Assembly: GCF_000764305.2 (NCBI RefSeq)
Contig: NW_025939222.1
Span: forward strand, 1 to 64,000
Direction of reading: 5' to 3'
Source: Hyalella azteca
Taxonomy: Eukaryota > Arthropoda > Malacostraca > Amphipoda > Hyalellidae
Length of the DNA stretch: 64,000 bases
Shown here: one piece after another, positions 1 to 12,663 of the stretch
How positions within the stretch are numbered: the first letter of the stretch is position 1
How the letters are laid out: each line of letters starts with the position of its first letter
The notes under the pieces: model-generated
What the model saw: only the letters and a program-made list of their open reading frames with translations
What the model was told of the DNA's origin: nothing
The model's database searches: none
Made by a program: the position numbers and the translations under genes

Positions 1-1418
1 TGATTTTACTTCCTTGTCTGGACTAGAGAAGAAAAACAGAAAAATTACATAATGAGAAAAACACAGCACAGACATTAAATAAACGAGCATGAAAGCCAAA
101 GGGTTGGGCTAAAAAGCAATATAGCTCCCCCTGCAACAGCAACCTTCCTATTCATTTTGAATGAATGGAAGCATTCAATGCTAAGAATTAAATTGTATTC
201 TGCCATGATTGATTTATCATCGGTATTGTCCATTATGAATACGTATTATCCATTATGCATAACCTTGCTTGATTTACTATCGGAAAAAGTGTTGTTTGAA
301 GAAACGTTATGTTAATGCCGAGCGGTTCCATATGGAACCAAGCTATAATTTTACACAAACAACGAAAAATAAATATATGAACATATTTTTTGTTTATTAC
401 CATCACAAATGATAATATTCTCACAAGGAACCAAAAAAAAAATTCAGTGAATAATTCTCATCATTAATGGGTTAAGTAGTGTTCAATATTCAATAGCGTT
501 CTAATTCAAAGCTGTGTCATATTCCAATACAGCTCACACAGCAATCGGAATTCAAACACAAGGATGTCGGAATTACATATTAGTAGAGTTTGAAGCGCGG
601 CCGGAAGGCCCGGAATTCATCTCACAACGTGCCAAATTTAGTCACACAGCATCGGAATATAGGGATTTGGTAGATTTGCATTCTAAAGGCTTTTAAATAA
701 ATATGGCAAGACTTTGTGATGTTTCATTGTTGCTGGTACGTAGTGCGGTGTTTTGAGAGTCACGTAAAGCAAACAGAACTCGAGTAACGCATACGGTTAT
801 TTTTTTATAGTTTTCCTTTCTCGATGGGTCCTTAATGTGTCGGAATATACCGCGTTTACCCTATCCTAATTTTTCAAGATTTAAGCAAAGTTCTTTTGTA
901 TGATAATACTGGTATCCGGACCATGATACTCTACTCAGTTTACTGGTCTACTTAAGTAGTTTAGTTATAGGACTCAAAATCTAAAATGAACTTGAGAGAG
1001 TTGAGGGAGAGTAAAAAAAAACTCTCTACTTTCAACTTGCTTTGCCAGTTGCCACTATGCTGAAGGCCTGAGGCTGAGGTAATGCTGAGGGCCTGAGCTG
1101 AGTGAGGCCAAGTAATGCTTAAGGTGGGCTGGACTTAAGCATAACATAGGGATTTTCATCTGATCTGCCATCCTGCATCATTGTACTGCCACTTTTGCCA
1201 TGGGGCAATATGGATAACTTCCAAGGCTCCAAGAGAAATGTCATAAAAGTGTGACTTCAGACTTCTGACACTCAATAATACCTGTAGATAGAAGAATGAA
1301 TTTGAGATGAAGATGATGTACTAAGTAATTATTGCAGAGTTCAGGTGGCCAAAGCAGTTAATAGTGACTTCTTCGCCTTCAACCCATCACCAACCAACCA
1401 ATCTGGCTCTAAATAATA
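1..1418. other. No gene recognised (left flank)
   Basis: AT-rich sequence with no ORF that looks coding on either strand. It holds short local duplications, for example 'attatccattatg' twice near 225-260 and a diverged 'tgctgaggcctgag' duplication near 1050-1110. The short open frames here look like chance. Confidence 0.5.
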
Positions 1419-2716
1419 CCATAAAATGGGGTAAAAAGGGATGGTTTTGAGAGTTTTTTGTTAATAACTTCTTACCATGAAACATTTCAAAACAAGTTTA
1501 GGCTCATTTTATAGCTCTTTGCGAGGGCTATCGAATGGCATCTTCAAAAAAATTCCATATGCTATTTGTAATGTGCCAGACATAAAAATAAAACTGTCCC
1601 AATTTACCCCTGGGAACGGGTAATCCAGGACACTTGCAATAAAAGTCAATTTTAAAACGTTTGAAGCATGCAGAGTGTACTCATTCATTACTAACAGTAC
1701 TCTGAAGTCCTCCTCTTTCAATGTAGATGATCTAGATGTAAAATAAATGACATTTTCTGTGTCTTTTACTTGTTTTTCCTTTATTGATATGATATTATCC
1801 TATTCATTAATTACCATATTATTAATGTGATATTACTGTATCCATGGACATGCCATTGAGCATTGACAACGACCTTGTCCACTGCAAACTTCATATCAGC
1901 AGCCATGTAGCATTTCTTCTGTATCTGTAAGCTTGCAGGATGGTTTGTACTTTCGCACAATTTTAATCGAGTCAAGTGATTCACTCGATTGTGAAAAACA
2001 GACCTGAAACAGAAAATAATGTTTTAGTGACAACCGTCATAAGTTTTGGAGAAATAAATCATCGTTTAGGTCAATTACTTTTCATTCTATGATGCTAGGT
2101 GCACAATTTATATTTATAGCATTCTATGTACAATTATGTGACGACCGATGATGCACTAATTTTTCAATAAGTGCAATTTTTTTTGCTGAGAGAGCTAAAT
2201 ATAATCAAAATCCTTTGTTATTGATCAATTTTTTTGATAACTGGAGCCTTTGCTAACTGAGGTTCTACTGCAAATGCATTTTTAAGGGTGTCTTTAATTA
2301 CCCCGTTGGGGTGTCCCTTTTTACCCCGTCGCATGGAAATGGCTGCCATTTTTTTTTTTTTTTGGATGAGATAGGCAAATTCCATCAATTATGTTTTCAA
2401 GCTGACACCTGGGTGCAACTTTTATGCAAGTAAAATTTTTTAATATGGCAAATATTTTTTTTTTTGCTCCAGACTTTAGCAGAGGTATTTTTCCAAAATT
2501 GCACTTTTCACACTTTTTTCAGCAATTTTTTAGAGATAGTCAATGTTTGATTTCTTGACTTAATTTATATATAATAGATAGTAAAAATGTTGAAGTTTAC
2601 GCCACTATTTTTAGTTTTGCAATATTTTTATTAGTTTAGCTGCTACAACATTTCTATGAAATGTGGGATGCGCGTCCCGATTTACCCCGCCTGTCCCTTT
2701 TTACCCCATTTGACAG
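1419..2716. mobile_element. Decayed DNA transposon with TA-flanked inverted ends, pogo-like
   Basis: The ends are inverted copies: the left end reads AAATGGGGTAAAAAGGGA (1425 onward) and the right end reads TCCCTTTTTACCCCATTT (to about 2711), each flanked by TA. On the minus strand near 1660-1720 a fragment reads EDFRVLLVMNEYTLHAS. This resembles the second-aspartate region (LLLLDNxxxH) of DDE_1 transposases but has lost the aspartate. A related, rearranged copy lies at 26.46-27.24 kb. TA target duplications and DDE_1 similarity suggest the Tc1/mariner-pogo superfamily; that assignment is inference. The right end stops about 75 bp before the mRpL12 start codon. Confidence 0.65.
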
Positions 2717-2790
2717 TACTACTGCTTTACAGATATCAGGTTGATCTGTGATTTTCTTTTTGTTTGAGTTTTATTCTATAATTTGAGGTG

Positions 2791-5700
2791 ATGACAAATA
2801 CAATGAAGTTGTTGAACCTGATCCGTTCTACTCCCTATACCTGCATTGTTCGGTAAGTTCTTTTTTATATTTAATTAATTTACAAGTGTTTTGGGCATGA
2901 CCTTAGAAATATGCCCTATGTAGATATCACTAAGGTTTTATTATATTTGTCTTGGTTCTACACTTTTATAATCTAGTGAATTACACTATTTTACTATACA
3001 ATATTATACTATACCACACACAAAAAGTTATAGGTTTTTGGGGAATTTCCTCATGCAAAATGAGTTTTCTGATACCAATGGACTGCACAGTACCATCTCA
3101 ATCCCAATCTGCAACATTGGGTAGAATTTTTCAACTTTCTTTAAACTTCAAACTTTCTTTTGAATGCTCATATTTAAATGTTTTGGCATGGCAGGTGGTG
3201 ATGCAATTGATAGATCAATGGTCAGATAATTAGTGATTGACTGAGGCATGATAAGGAAGCCTCAAACACAAACAAAAAGCTGTGGTGGGTCTTTTTGGGA
3301 GGTGATTTCAAGTGACCATAAATGGTAACTTCCCCTTGAAAGGGTTAAAACAGTGCACAAAACAAAATGACAAACATTTAAAAAAGTATAGCCAACTAGT
3401 TTGTGACATAGCAATTATGAGCAATGAAGTTTAAACCATAGTAAACCAATCACTCTGTGAATCAAGAATATTTCACTTATTCACTGAACATGTGTAGTAA
3501 TAGTGTCACCTCAGATAATCTGGTACATTCATATAATCACAGTTGTGAAAGGTACCTAAGCCCATATTTTCTCACTACTGGCACTGTCTCCGACTTATGT
3601 GATTCATCTCTCATTTACCTTCATGTCTTTCATTTTTTTCAATTTTATTCAAGTTTTAATGTCATTTTTATAGTTTTTATAGACTGCACTTCCTGCTCTA
3701 AAATGGCAAGAATTAGTGGCATGTGTGTGCCTCAGCAATTGAGTTGGTTTGTTTTAGAAAATTCCATTATTTATCTTTGGACCAATCATGGGGGAATCTG
3801 ATTGAATAAATTTCTATTGTTGCATGTTTAATAAATGAAAAATATTACATTTCCTTTTTCCATTTTTAGCGCATTTTCTCATTTATGGAAAAAATGCACT
3901 ATTGTGCTCGCCATGTCCGTCTGTCCATCTGTCCGTGAATTCAAGTTTTCGTCGACGAGAAATGCGCTCTCTGTCACTCACTGCAGTGAGTACTGAGTTA
4001 TATTTTTTATTACATAACCAACACTCTATTATCCTAAAATATAAAATGTTATTCTCTTTTTCAGACAAGCTACTGGGTGTCCTGTGCAGAACAGTGGTCG
4101 GCGATGTTTTACTCAATCTCATGTTGCTATGACAGAAGTTTTGGCTCGACCAACTCCAGAAGGAGAGAAAAAGGTAATTAATATTTGTAAGAAATTTTAA
4201 AATGAGCAACTCCTGAAAAGTTTTATTATTAATCAATTTGCACCTTTTTTATACAAGTCGAATGTAAAGTTATGCACGAATGGCCTAGTTCATGTTTCAT
4301 TTTGCACATTTCTTGCATAAATTTGTTATTGTATCTCCCTAAACAAACAACTCCAGGTTGCTTCATCTTTTAAATATCAACTTATTTAAATGTCTTTATC
4401 TGGTTTGAGTTCACTTCTTTCAACTTGCTATTGGTTCCATACTTATTATGTTTTTCGACCTGCATTTCATTCAGAAATTCTACATAATAATAATGAGTTC
4501 TAGAACTTATTTTGTTTACACAGGTTTACTCTACTCATATTGAGAAGATAGTGACATCTGTCAGCTACCTAACCTTGATTTTGTTTATGCAGGTTTACCT
4601 TGCTCATATTGAGAAGATAGTGAATGACACTTGTCAGCTAACTCTTATTTTGTTTATGCAAGTTTACCCTGCTCATATTGAGAAGATAGTGACATCTGTC
4701 AGCTAACCTTAATATTATTTATGCAGGTTTATCCTGCTCACATTGAGAAGATAGTGAGTGACATCTCTCAGCTGACCCTGCTCGAGGTGGCTGACTTGAA
4801 TGCTGCCCTCAAGGAGCGTCTCAACATTCCTGATGCTGCTCCTGTGGCGGCCATGCCTGCAGGCATGATGGTTGCTGCTCCTCCTGTGAGAAAACTCAAT
4901 TATTGTTCCACCTTTTATTATCTATTCTTAGGTTTGCTGACATATTGTTAATCTTAGAAAGTCAATCAACTTTATGAATTAATTTGTTACCAAAATAGTG
5001 AAGCCTTCAAGTTCATTAATGATTAGTTTTAGTATCATGGTATATTAATATTCAATTGTCTACTCTCTTCGTGATTTTTTGTACATTTAATTTCATTCTG
5101 TTTAGAACTGTGATAATAATGATGTGGTGATCTTTATTGCAGACTGAAGAAGACGAAGCTCCCAAAGAAACGCAGACAAACTTCTCAGTGAAGCTCACTG
5201 CTGTTGATCCGGCCAAGAAAGTCGGCGTTATCAAGTTCATCAAGGGTTGCATGGAGGGCTTCAATCTGGTCCAAGTGAGTGGCTATGTCTTCCAGATCAG
5301 TTTATGCTCTCGTTAAAAAGTTGATGTGTATTTATAGTCTGACTCAATGAGACATATTCTCAATCTTGGCTGTAATTTAAATTTTCTCTACAAGTGGAAA
5401 CAATTGTAAGATACTATATCAAGCATTTTGATCATGAATGTATGTATAAATTGTGTTAGTTTATGATGTCCCTCAGGATGCTCCAATTGTAAATCAATTC
5501 ACACTTCCATCAAGTTCTGTGCTCTTCAATTATAAGTTTTATATTCTGTTTGTTCTTTAGTTATTTGAATCAATTTAGAATGCATCTTATCAGAAAAGTT
5601 TTCTGTCAATCTACGAATAATTAATTATCTGACTAAATCAGCCAATCATTGGTTCCTTTTTCTCTTCTTGATTAATATCGGTTGGATAATATTTTCGCTT

Positions 5701-5865
5701 AAGTATATTGTTCGGGATAGCGCATTATTGACATTGTTATTCGTGCAGGCAAAGAAATTCGTGGAAGAGCTGCCGGTGCTGGTGAAGTCTGATCTCGGCA
5801 AAGACGAGGCTGAGAAACTCAAGGCCGATCTAAACGCTGTGGGAGCTGATGCTGTCGTCGAGTAA
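2791..5865 (+). CDS. mRpL12: Mitochondrial ribosomal protein L12 (bL12m), five exons, complete
   Basis: This is a nuclear-encoded subunit of the mitochondrial large ribosomal subunit stalk, which recruits translation factors. The exons are 2791-2852, 4065-4173, 4727-4885, 5143-5274 and 5749-5865, all with GT..AG borders and compatible phases (the exon 1/2 codon CG|A gives Arg). They encode 192 aa, close to the roughly 200 aa usual for the family. Residues 1-45 are basic and hydroxylated without acidic residues, as in a mitochondrial targeting peptide; a second in-frame ATG at 2803 is an alternative start. Exon 3 (residues 58-110) carries the N-terminal dimerisation helices (VYPAHIEKIV, LTLLEVADLNAAL) and the Ala/Pro hinge. 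Exons 4-5 encode the C-terminal L7/L12 fold (KVGVIKFIK, LVQAKKFVEELP, ending GADAVVE). Three degenerate copies of the start of exon 3 precede the true exon. A MITE sits in intron 1 and a transposon end lies just upstream of exon 1. Confidence 0.93.
3868..3968. mobile_element. Small palindromic-end MITE with GTCC/GTCT core, copy 1
   Basis: The ends are inverted: AGCGCATTTTCTC at the left and GAGAAATGCGCT at the right. The interior contains a (GTCCGTCT)n tract. It shares high identity with the copy at 20261-20385, and the similarity continues about 45 bp past the right end (ACTCACTGCAGTGAGTACTG). It lies in intron 1 of mRpL12. Confidence 0.6.
4509..4726 (+). repeat. Three tandem pseudo-copies of the mRpL12 exon 3 start
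   Basis: Copies of the exon 3 5' part, each with its upstream 'tttgtttatgcag' acceptor tract, begin at 4524, 4593 and 4662, before the functional copy at 4727 (spacing 69, 69 and 65 bp). They read VYSTHIEKIV, VYLAHIEKIV and VYPAHIEKIV against the real VYPAHIEKIVSD. The first two keep AG|G acceptors and an open frame. The third has 'caag' in place of 'cagg', which loses a base, and ends at a TAA at about 4704-4706. Confidence 0.85.
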
Positions 5866-7293
5866 CTCTCCTCAGCTCTCCCATAGTTAAAGCATTTCCC
5901 ACACAAGAGTCTCAGTTGACAACTTTGCTCACTTGCGACACGAGAAAAAATTGAATTCATGTCAATCAAAATTCACTGTCATGCTGTGGCCATTTCATTG
6001 CATCTAATATTCTTCATTCACGGAGCAGCCTGTCCAAAAAAGCATTGCATTCGGTGCTATGCATCGCCGAGTTTTAAATAGTTTAGCTTCAACTTCTCAA
6101 TTCCTATTATAGAAATCATCATTTCGACATACTTATTGTATGTTATTTCGCAGAATGAAGATCACATAGCAAATTAAATCGCATTTGTTAGCATTTGAAA
6201 CCTCTAGGCTGGGCTTGACTTGTGGGAACAGGCGCTCTTCCTAAATTTGAGCTTTTGAGCATTATCTTGCCATTTCAATTTTGATTACGGAAACGAATAT
6301 TAAAAAAAACTGTACATTGTATTGTTTTGTCATAAATTAAGAAAAAGTATACCATTCATTAGCCTTTTCTCCGAAAAATTTCTTTGCAGATATTTTAGAC
6401 GGTACTGAAACACAACATGTTTGATGTTTTGGGGTTTGTTCTCTCATCACATCACATTTCAGAGCGAGTTGAGACTTGTACATTGGCATCAAAGCTCCTC
6501 AGGGGGGACTTCTGACGTGTGTCTGTGCTCGTTAGAAGTCCTTGAACATTTCGCGCTCTTAAGGAGATTGTTCCTGAGCGCCCCACCGCTGAGCTCGCGG
6601 TGTCTGACTGCAGATCTCAGTTGTGGGGTTAAATTATTATGTAGGTAGGATTCCTTACATTTCCCTTCTCTGTCTCTCTCGTGCGGGCGGCCGACGTCCC
6701 GTGTAAGCGACCTCTTGTTCGAGTGTCTTAGTTTCTGTTGCTTTTCACCTGTCCCTCCTTGTCACTTCGTCTCTTTGAGATGCTAACGCTGCTTCTCTCG
6801 AGCCAGCTTCAGCGGGCTGGACATCTGAGACCTTCGCCCCTTGTGGGTGATGATTAATTTGAAATTTTTGAATAACTGAGACCTTCCGCCTCACAGGCTT
6901 TGTTATATTATGACTTCCGGTGCGAAATAGCCTGATAGCTGAAGCGCTAGCAAACCATTGGCATCAAAGACCAATGTTTGGCAAACCATTGGCATCAAGT
7001 AACCAAACCAGTAGTTACTTGGCATCAAAGATACAAATTAGGTGCGAAAATCGCTTTGAGACTAGATGAGTTCGTTCCTTATCTAGCGTAGTCGCCTGCT
7101 GCACTGCCGCAGTGACGTCGTGACCTGTTGTCTTCGTTTCTGTCCTGATCTCTCGTGCTCAATGCCGCGTCAATTAAGTTTTACGTTGCTCTTTTTGAGC
7201 AACGGCGTGCTGATGGGCACTGTTACTCTGTGACTGTCTCCATTTGGCGACGCGGGTTTTATCTAGGGGTTGGAGATACATTCTCATGAGGAA
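5866..7293. other. mRpL12 3' flank and unassigned sequence
   Basis: The first few hundred bases are the likely mRpL12 3' UTR, with an ATTAAA at 6173 as a possible poly(A) signal. From 6400 to 7290 the sequence is GC-richer, with short scattered repeats of GGCATCAAAG and GCAAACCATTGGCATCAA (6955-7035). No coding frame looks convincing. Confidence 0.5.
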
Positions 7294-7393
7294 TTTAAAG
7301 GCAAAGAAAACGCCAAGAAAATTCACCATATCGATTTTGAATCGATTCAATATCGATATGGTGAATTTTCTTGGCGTTTTCTTTGCTTTTAAA
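7294..7393. repeat. 100 bp near-perfect loopless palindrome
   Basis: The sequence is symmetric about 7343.5. The outer 42 bp arms differ at a single position, and the centre TTGAATCGATTCAA is itself palindromic, so there is essentially no loop. The inner arms contain GGTGAATTTTCTTGGCG and its complement. It could extrude as a cruciform or be the fused ends of a small transposon. Confidence 0.9.
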
Positions 7394-7945
7394 TTACTTG
7401 CGAAAAAAGCAGACTGATAATGTAAGTACTTACTCATGAACTCAACTCGTTTTCCACAAATTTATCCTGACGCTTAGTGGGAGCCCGATATCACAATAAT
7501 TTATTATTTGATGGCAAATTTTTCATCGTTGACAGATATGTATATTCCATCCTGGAGCGTGAACGTACGAATTAGACTGAGCCAAAGTTTCATGAACGAA
7601 AACGTACTCTAGATTTTCAGAAAAGTAAACGTAGCTCCATCCGTCCTGAACATGATCGGAACTAGTTCTGATACCAAAACGGCGTCATGGTTCTGTTCTA
7701 ACCGTTGAGGCAAAAGGTTCTTTGTGCTGAGCTCCCGTGACAGTAACCGGCTTCGGCCGGCTGCTACGTCATCTTTCTGGAAGTATCTTCCTCGAACTTT
7801 GAAAATGCCGTGCTGTCTCGCTCCGAGGCGTTGAGCCGGCGAATGGTACGACCAGCTATAAAGTGAAGTTTAACTCCTGAAGACCTATAAATGCTCCCGG
7901 CATCTACTAACTGCAAAATTTGTTACAAATATTTTAAGATGCCTC
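7394..7945. other. No gene recognised
   Basis: Mixed-composition intergenic sequence. I see no convincing ORF, RNA or transposon end. Confidence 0.4.
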
Positions 7946-8325
7946 CATGTGTGGTTAGTGCCCCCTGGTTCGTGGTTAGTGTCCCCAGGTGAGTGGTTAG
8001 TGTCCCCAGGTGAGATGGTTAGTGTCCCCAGGTAGTGGTTAGTGTCCCCAGGTGAGTGGTTGGTGCCCCCAGGTGAGTGGTTAGTGTCCCCAGGTAGTGG
8101 TTAGTGTCCCCAGGTAGTGGTTAGTGTCCCCAGGTAGTGGTTAGTGTCCCCAGGTAGTGGTTAGTGTCCCCAGGTGAGTGGTTGGTGCCCCCAGGTGAGT
8201 GGTTAGTGTCCCCAGGTAGTGGTTAGTGTCCTCAGGTAGTGGTTAGTGTCCCCAGGTAGTGGTTAGTGTCCTCAGGTAGTGGTTAGTGTCCCCAGGTGAG
8301 TGGTTAGTGTCCCCAGGTAGTGAGG
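7946..8325. repeat. 20-22 bp minisatellite
   Basis: About 18 tandem copies of GTGGTTAGTGTCCCCAGGTA. A longer variant ends GGTGA before the next GTGG, and a few copies carry TTGGTGCC or TCCTCAGG. It is followed at 8320-8400 by a second short array of about 22 bp units built on CTGCCCTGGAGTGG. Confidence 0.92.
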
Positions 8326-8409
8326 GCCTGGAGTGGGACTATCTGCCCTGGAGTGGGGCTTTCTGCCCTGGAGTGGTGCTCTCCGCCCCGGTGTGGTGTC
8401 CACTTTGGT

Positions 8410-11400
8410 GGCCCCGTTCTGCAACCCTTCAGCCATTGAGAAATCTTGAGTTTTCTTTTTCAAGACGCCCAATTTTGTACCTGAAAACAAAATTCAGTCA
8501 AATTCCTTGAACTATTCTGACGTGGGGCCGCATTGAACAAGTCTTCAGAGGCTCCCATAAATTCCAATTAAAGAAAAAAAGAAAAACGGCGTCATTGGTG
8601 GGAACGCCATGGTTTATCTACACAATTTTGCTTCTTCCTGAACTAAATGTTCAAATTCCTACGTATTTTGTCACTGTATGGTTGCTAATTTTAACGATGA
8701 TTTAGTGGGAAGTTGAAGGAACCAACTTAATAATCCCAGCATATATGTAATCGGCTACGACTCCACGGATTTTTATTCGAACTGACGAATGAAAAGTTTG
8801 CTGAGGTAAAATTAATAATAATAGGTATTACGTAAAATCTGTGTCATCGCGCTAAAATTAGAATGCATAGAAGATGCGAATGCAACCAGTGAACGAAGCC
8901 GAACTACGTGTCCAGTTTTGGCAATTGGTGAATCTAGAATTCTAGATTGACTTCCTGGCAGTAGTAAAGCTGCGGGAATGCAAGTACCGCAGATTCCGTG
9001 GATCCAACGTCGGCAGTCGCAGAGAAGCGACCAGACGAGCCACCAGATTATACTGTGGGACAAAATTGTTAGTCACATTTGGTAGTATGTAGAGCTGCAC
9101 TTGCAGGTTCGTTGACGAAAGCAGCACAAGGTTGGGTGCTGCTATTTCAGAAGACAGGACGAGAGCGACTGCCTGTTTTCCAACATACTAATATCATGAT
9201 TAGCGCTTTTACTTCGTAAATTGGAATTCGATCGCATTTTTAGTTTTTACTTTATTTTACTTACCGTCAAGAGTTAAGTTGATTATTTAATTTCAACTCT
9301 AATTCAACTCTTCCGTCCGCTAAAATTTATAAATGCTCCGATTTCTATTCACGACCCCGGTAGATCGATACTATCGTTTTGCATATCTAAGTTGTGCGTT
9401 ACACAACTCGATAAAGAGACAATCACGCGATAGTGCATTTAATTTCGCTGCTCAAATTTCTCCATCATTACTTCAGTGAGAACCGTCGTACAAATAATCA
9501 TAACTAAATCAAGTAAATTTTCCAGCGAACTTGTCGATGGGCCGTTTCACCGATCGTCATCCGATGTGAGAGAAAATGTTGCTAAAAATTCTATTTTCTA
9601 ATTGGTTTGCTTATTTTGAACTTATTTGACAATGCAGTCGAGTGTGAGCCTATTCTCTCGTTTGGGTAATAAACTCTTGGGTAGATATGCACATATCTCA
9701 AAAGTCGCCACGAATTTCGCTTTAGTCAAATTAGTCATCAGCCTTCCTAGGGTAGTTACAAGGCATGTTCCCGTGACTTTGTCCCATATGTTTCAATTGA
9801 ATATATTATTTGGATGACATTTCTTTTTCGCATAAATTCTTGCGGGCCACACTGTAATTAGCAAAGAAATCAAATTTCTAAAGTTTATCTCGAATTTATT
9901 TCAACGTTTTTCTCCAAATAAATAAAACAAACTTCAATGAAAATTGTCATCGTTTTAGTTTAAAATGAACATGAGTACGGACTTGGGTGGAGTGAATCAA
10001 GTGTGTCAAAATCCACTGTACATGTTGGAAAAAAGTATGCAAAAGGGTTATATATTAAAAATAATTTGTGAGGAGCTAACATTTATTTGTAGGAGACCAA
10101 CATTGACAGCTCAGGGGTCTGAACTGGTGGGCGGCGCATTGATTGTGGACGATGTTGAAGATTGAAAAGGCTCCAGCTCACGACGGCTTTTGCCAAGCAT
10201 AACGCATACTTGTCGCTTTACTTATAGAACACATCAAGCCACGTTATAGCATTGATTGCGATGTCTCTGTAAATGACGGGTGCTTACTACCCTAACAATA
10301 TTTAGAGCCGAGGGCGGCTCTGGATTAAGTGACGCCTACGACTCGGGGAGTGGAACATATATATAGTCCACGCAGCATCCCTATATATGTCCGCTTTTTG
10401 GTCTACATTCCGGTACCCGAATCAGACAGCTACAAGCGTCCGGTCCTTATTCTGCCAACTCTTGCCCTACTCTCAGGAGACTGTAAAGTCGGCAAGAAGG
10501 TTCAGACTATTCACTGATAGCGATCAGTTGGCCAACTGAACCATAATAACTCTAACGCGAACATAGCAACTCTGGAGCGGAGGCTGAAGCATACCCCGAA
10601 TTTTGTTAGGGTAATGACATCTATATGATGTTCATTATTATTTTATTATAAAACGTCCATGCGTCACTGAACAGCATGCGACCTGATGATTAGAAGTAAC
10701 AGAAATCCCTTATTCTTTTCCTCTTAACAGTGACAAACAATTTAATAGCAGCAAAATATAAGAGTAAACATTGTCTAGTACATAAAATTGCAGTATTTCA
10801 TCAACTTTGGCCTGCACCTCGATCGCTTTTTGTTATTTGGATTCGTATAATAATAATAATAGGAAGGTACTTCTGCACATGGTTCCCTGGACTCCATTTT
10901 TAAAATATAATTCTGCTTGTGAATATTAATCGAATTAAATTAATGGACATTGTTACATTCGGCGTTCTCAATACAACTCTATTAAATATATATATCTCTA
11001 TATATATTGCATATCATTATCAGTGTAGTCTTTATCACACATCTCCACAACAACTTATTGTATCTAGAGAGTCTATATTGCATTGCAATATTGACTCTAT
11101 TAAATATATATATATAAATTTTTGTTAGACAAATTAATCAGTGTGGCAACTGGGGCCTCGATCATTCCTAATATATGAACATTTCCTCTTCTTCATCTAT
11201 GGACTTGAACTACGAGCAAAATTTAAAACTATTAGAAACTATTGTAGGTCAATTTAATTGATTTTCGATCCGATCTACACGAGAATATTTCTCACCTGAT
11301 ATCTCATGAAGGTTATTAGTTTATCTTTCATTGACCAGGTTTGATAACTACAACAATACCGTTCAAATTTTGAAGCGAACCACTCTTTTTTTTTTAAATT

Positions 11401-12660
11401 ATGTACCTAATTTATTATTCCATCGATCCCTCCCACTCGTTTCTGGTAAAAACGCTTGCATTTCTATTCATTTTCAAATCATTCTGAGCTGGGGCTCCGT
11501 ATATTTTTTCGATGCATTGTGTTGTCAGTTAATTAGCTCTTATTTCAACAAAGCTTTCGCGAGAGAGAAACTTTTGACCCAACTCTGATCCTTTTAATCT
11601 TTTTATTTGTCTGTCAATTTTCAACAAAATGCTAAATAAATAAGCAAATGTGTATTTCCTTGTATTTTACTGCATTTTATCAATAATCCATACTTTTATC
11701 GCAGGTAAGTAGCGTTGCGCTCATAGCGTCCCGGAATTCATTCCTCTAAGACGTGATTATATATAGTTCCCGTATCAATATATAAACCACGACATAAATA
11801 TTACAAAGAGAAGGTTACGATGAAACACTGGTACATTCAATATTAAACTAGGAACTGGACCCTGTTTATCATAAGTAGATAAAATCACATGTACAAAATA
11901 ATGTAATCCTGACAAAATCAAATTTGAACACCTATTCCTTGCATCACTAGAACTTCCTACTTTATAATGAAACTTTGATGCGTAGCGCGATCTCCTAAGA
12001 GTGATGCGACGGTGGTATAATATAATGATAATAGTAATACCTAATCTCACCCAAACGTTCCCGGCCGTATTTTTTCAATGAGCCGGACCGCAGCCATTGT
12101 ACTGCCTTCATAGCTACAAACGATGCGTGAAGGTTGGAATGGCCGTACACTAATACTGGTCGTACTTCGGAATGGTTACTTTGTCTTCACCGCTATGCTC
12201 GTCGCCGTACCCCAGCTGCTGATCGCCGTAACCGTACTCCTGTTCGCTAATAATTATTATTGCGCGGGATTCGTTACTTGACTGTTCTAATTCCCGGCTT
12301 TATAATCTCTGAACGTTGTCTCTCTTCTTCTCTCGAGATGCTTCGTTCACTGCTTCAATGACTTTGCTATTTATTTTAATGATGTTTTAAATGAAATTTT
12401 TACGATTCGAATTGTCAGACAAAAATTGTCGTAATAAAGAACTGGTGAGACGCGTCATACGTAGCAAGTTGTAATGTGGTCCGGCTCCGACGTGTGTTGT
12501 CAGTACTTATATGTAATAGTCAGTACGAATGGGCATTGCCCCTGCTGTTCTATGATGTAAGTGCAACGTTCTGTACCTTTCCAAATCTGAGTTGTTCGCT
12601 ATTAAATATTTCTACAGCTTGTGGCGGTTAACGTATTTTCGGAACGTAAAAATGTTAGCT
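8410..12660. other. Gene-poor intergenic sequence
   Basis: Low-complexity AT-rich DNA with no ORF over about 90 codons that resembles a protein. It contains TA-rich runs (10985-11010, 11100-11120). A small palindromic motif around AATTCTAGA lies near 8935-8945. The short frames near 8.8-9.1 kb, 9.6 kb and 10.0 kb show no family signature. Confidence 0.45.
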
Positions 12661-12663
12661 TGA

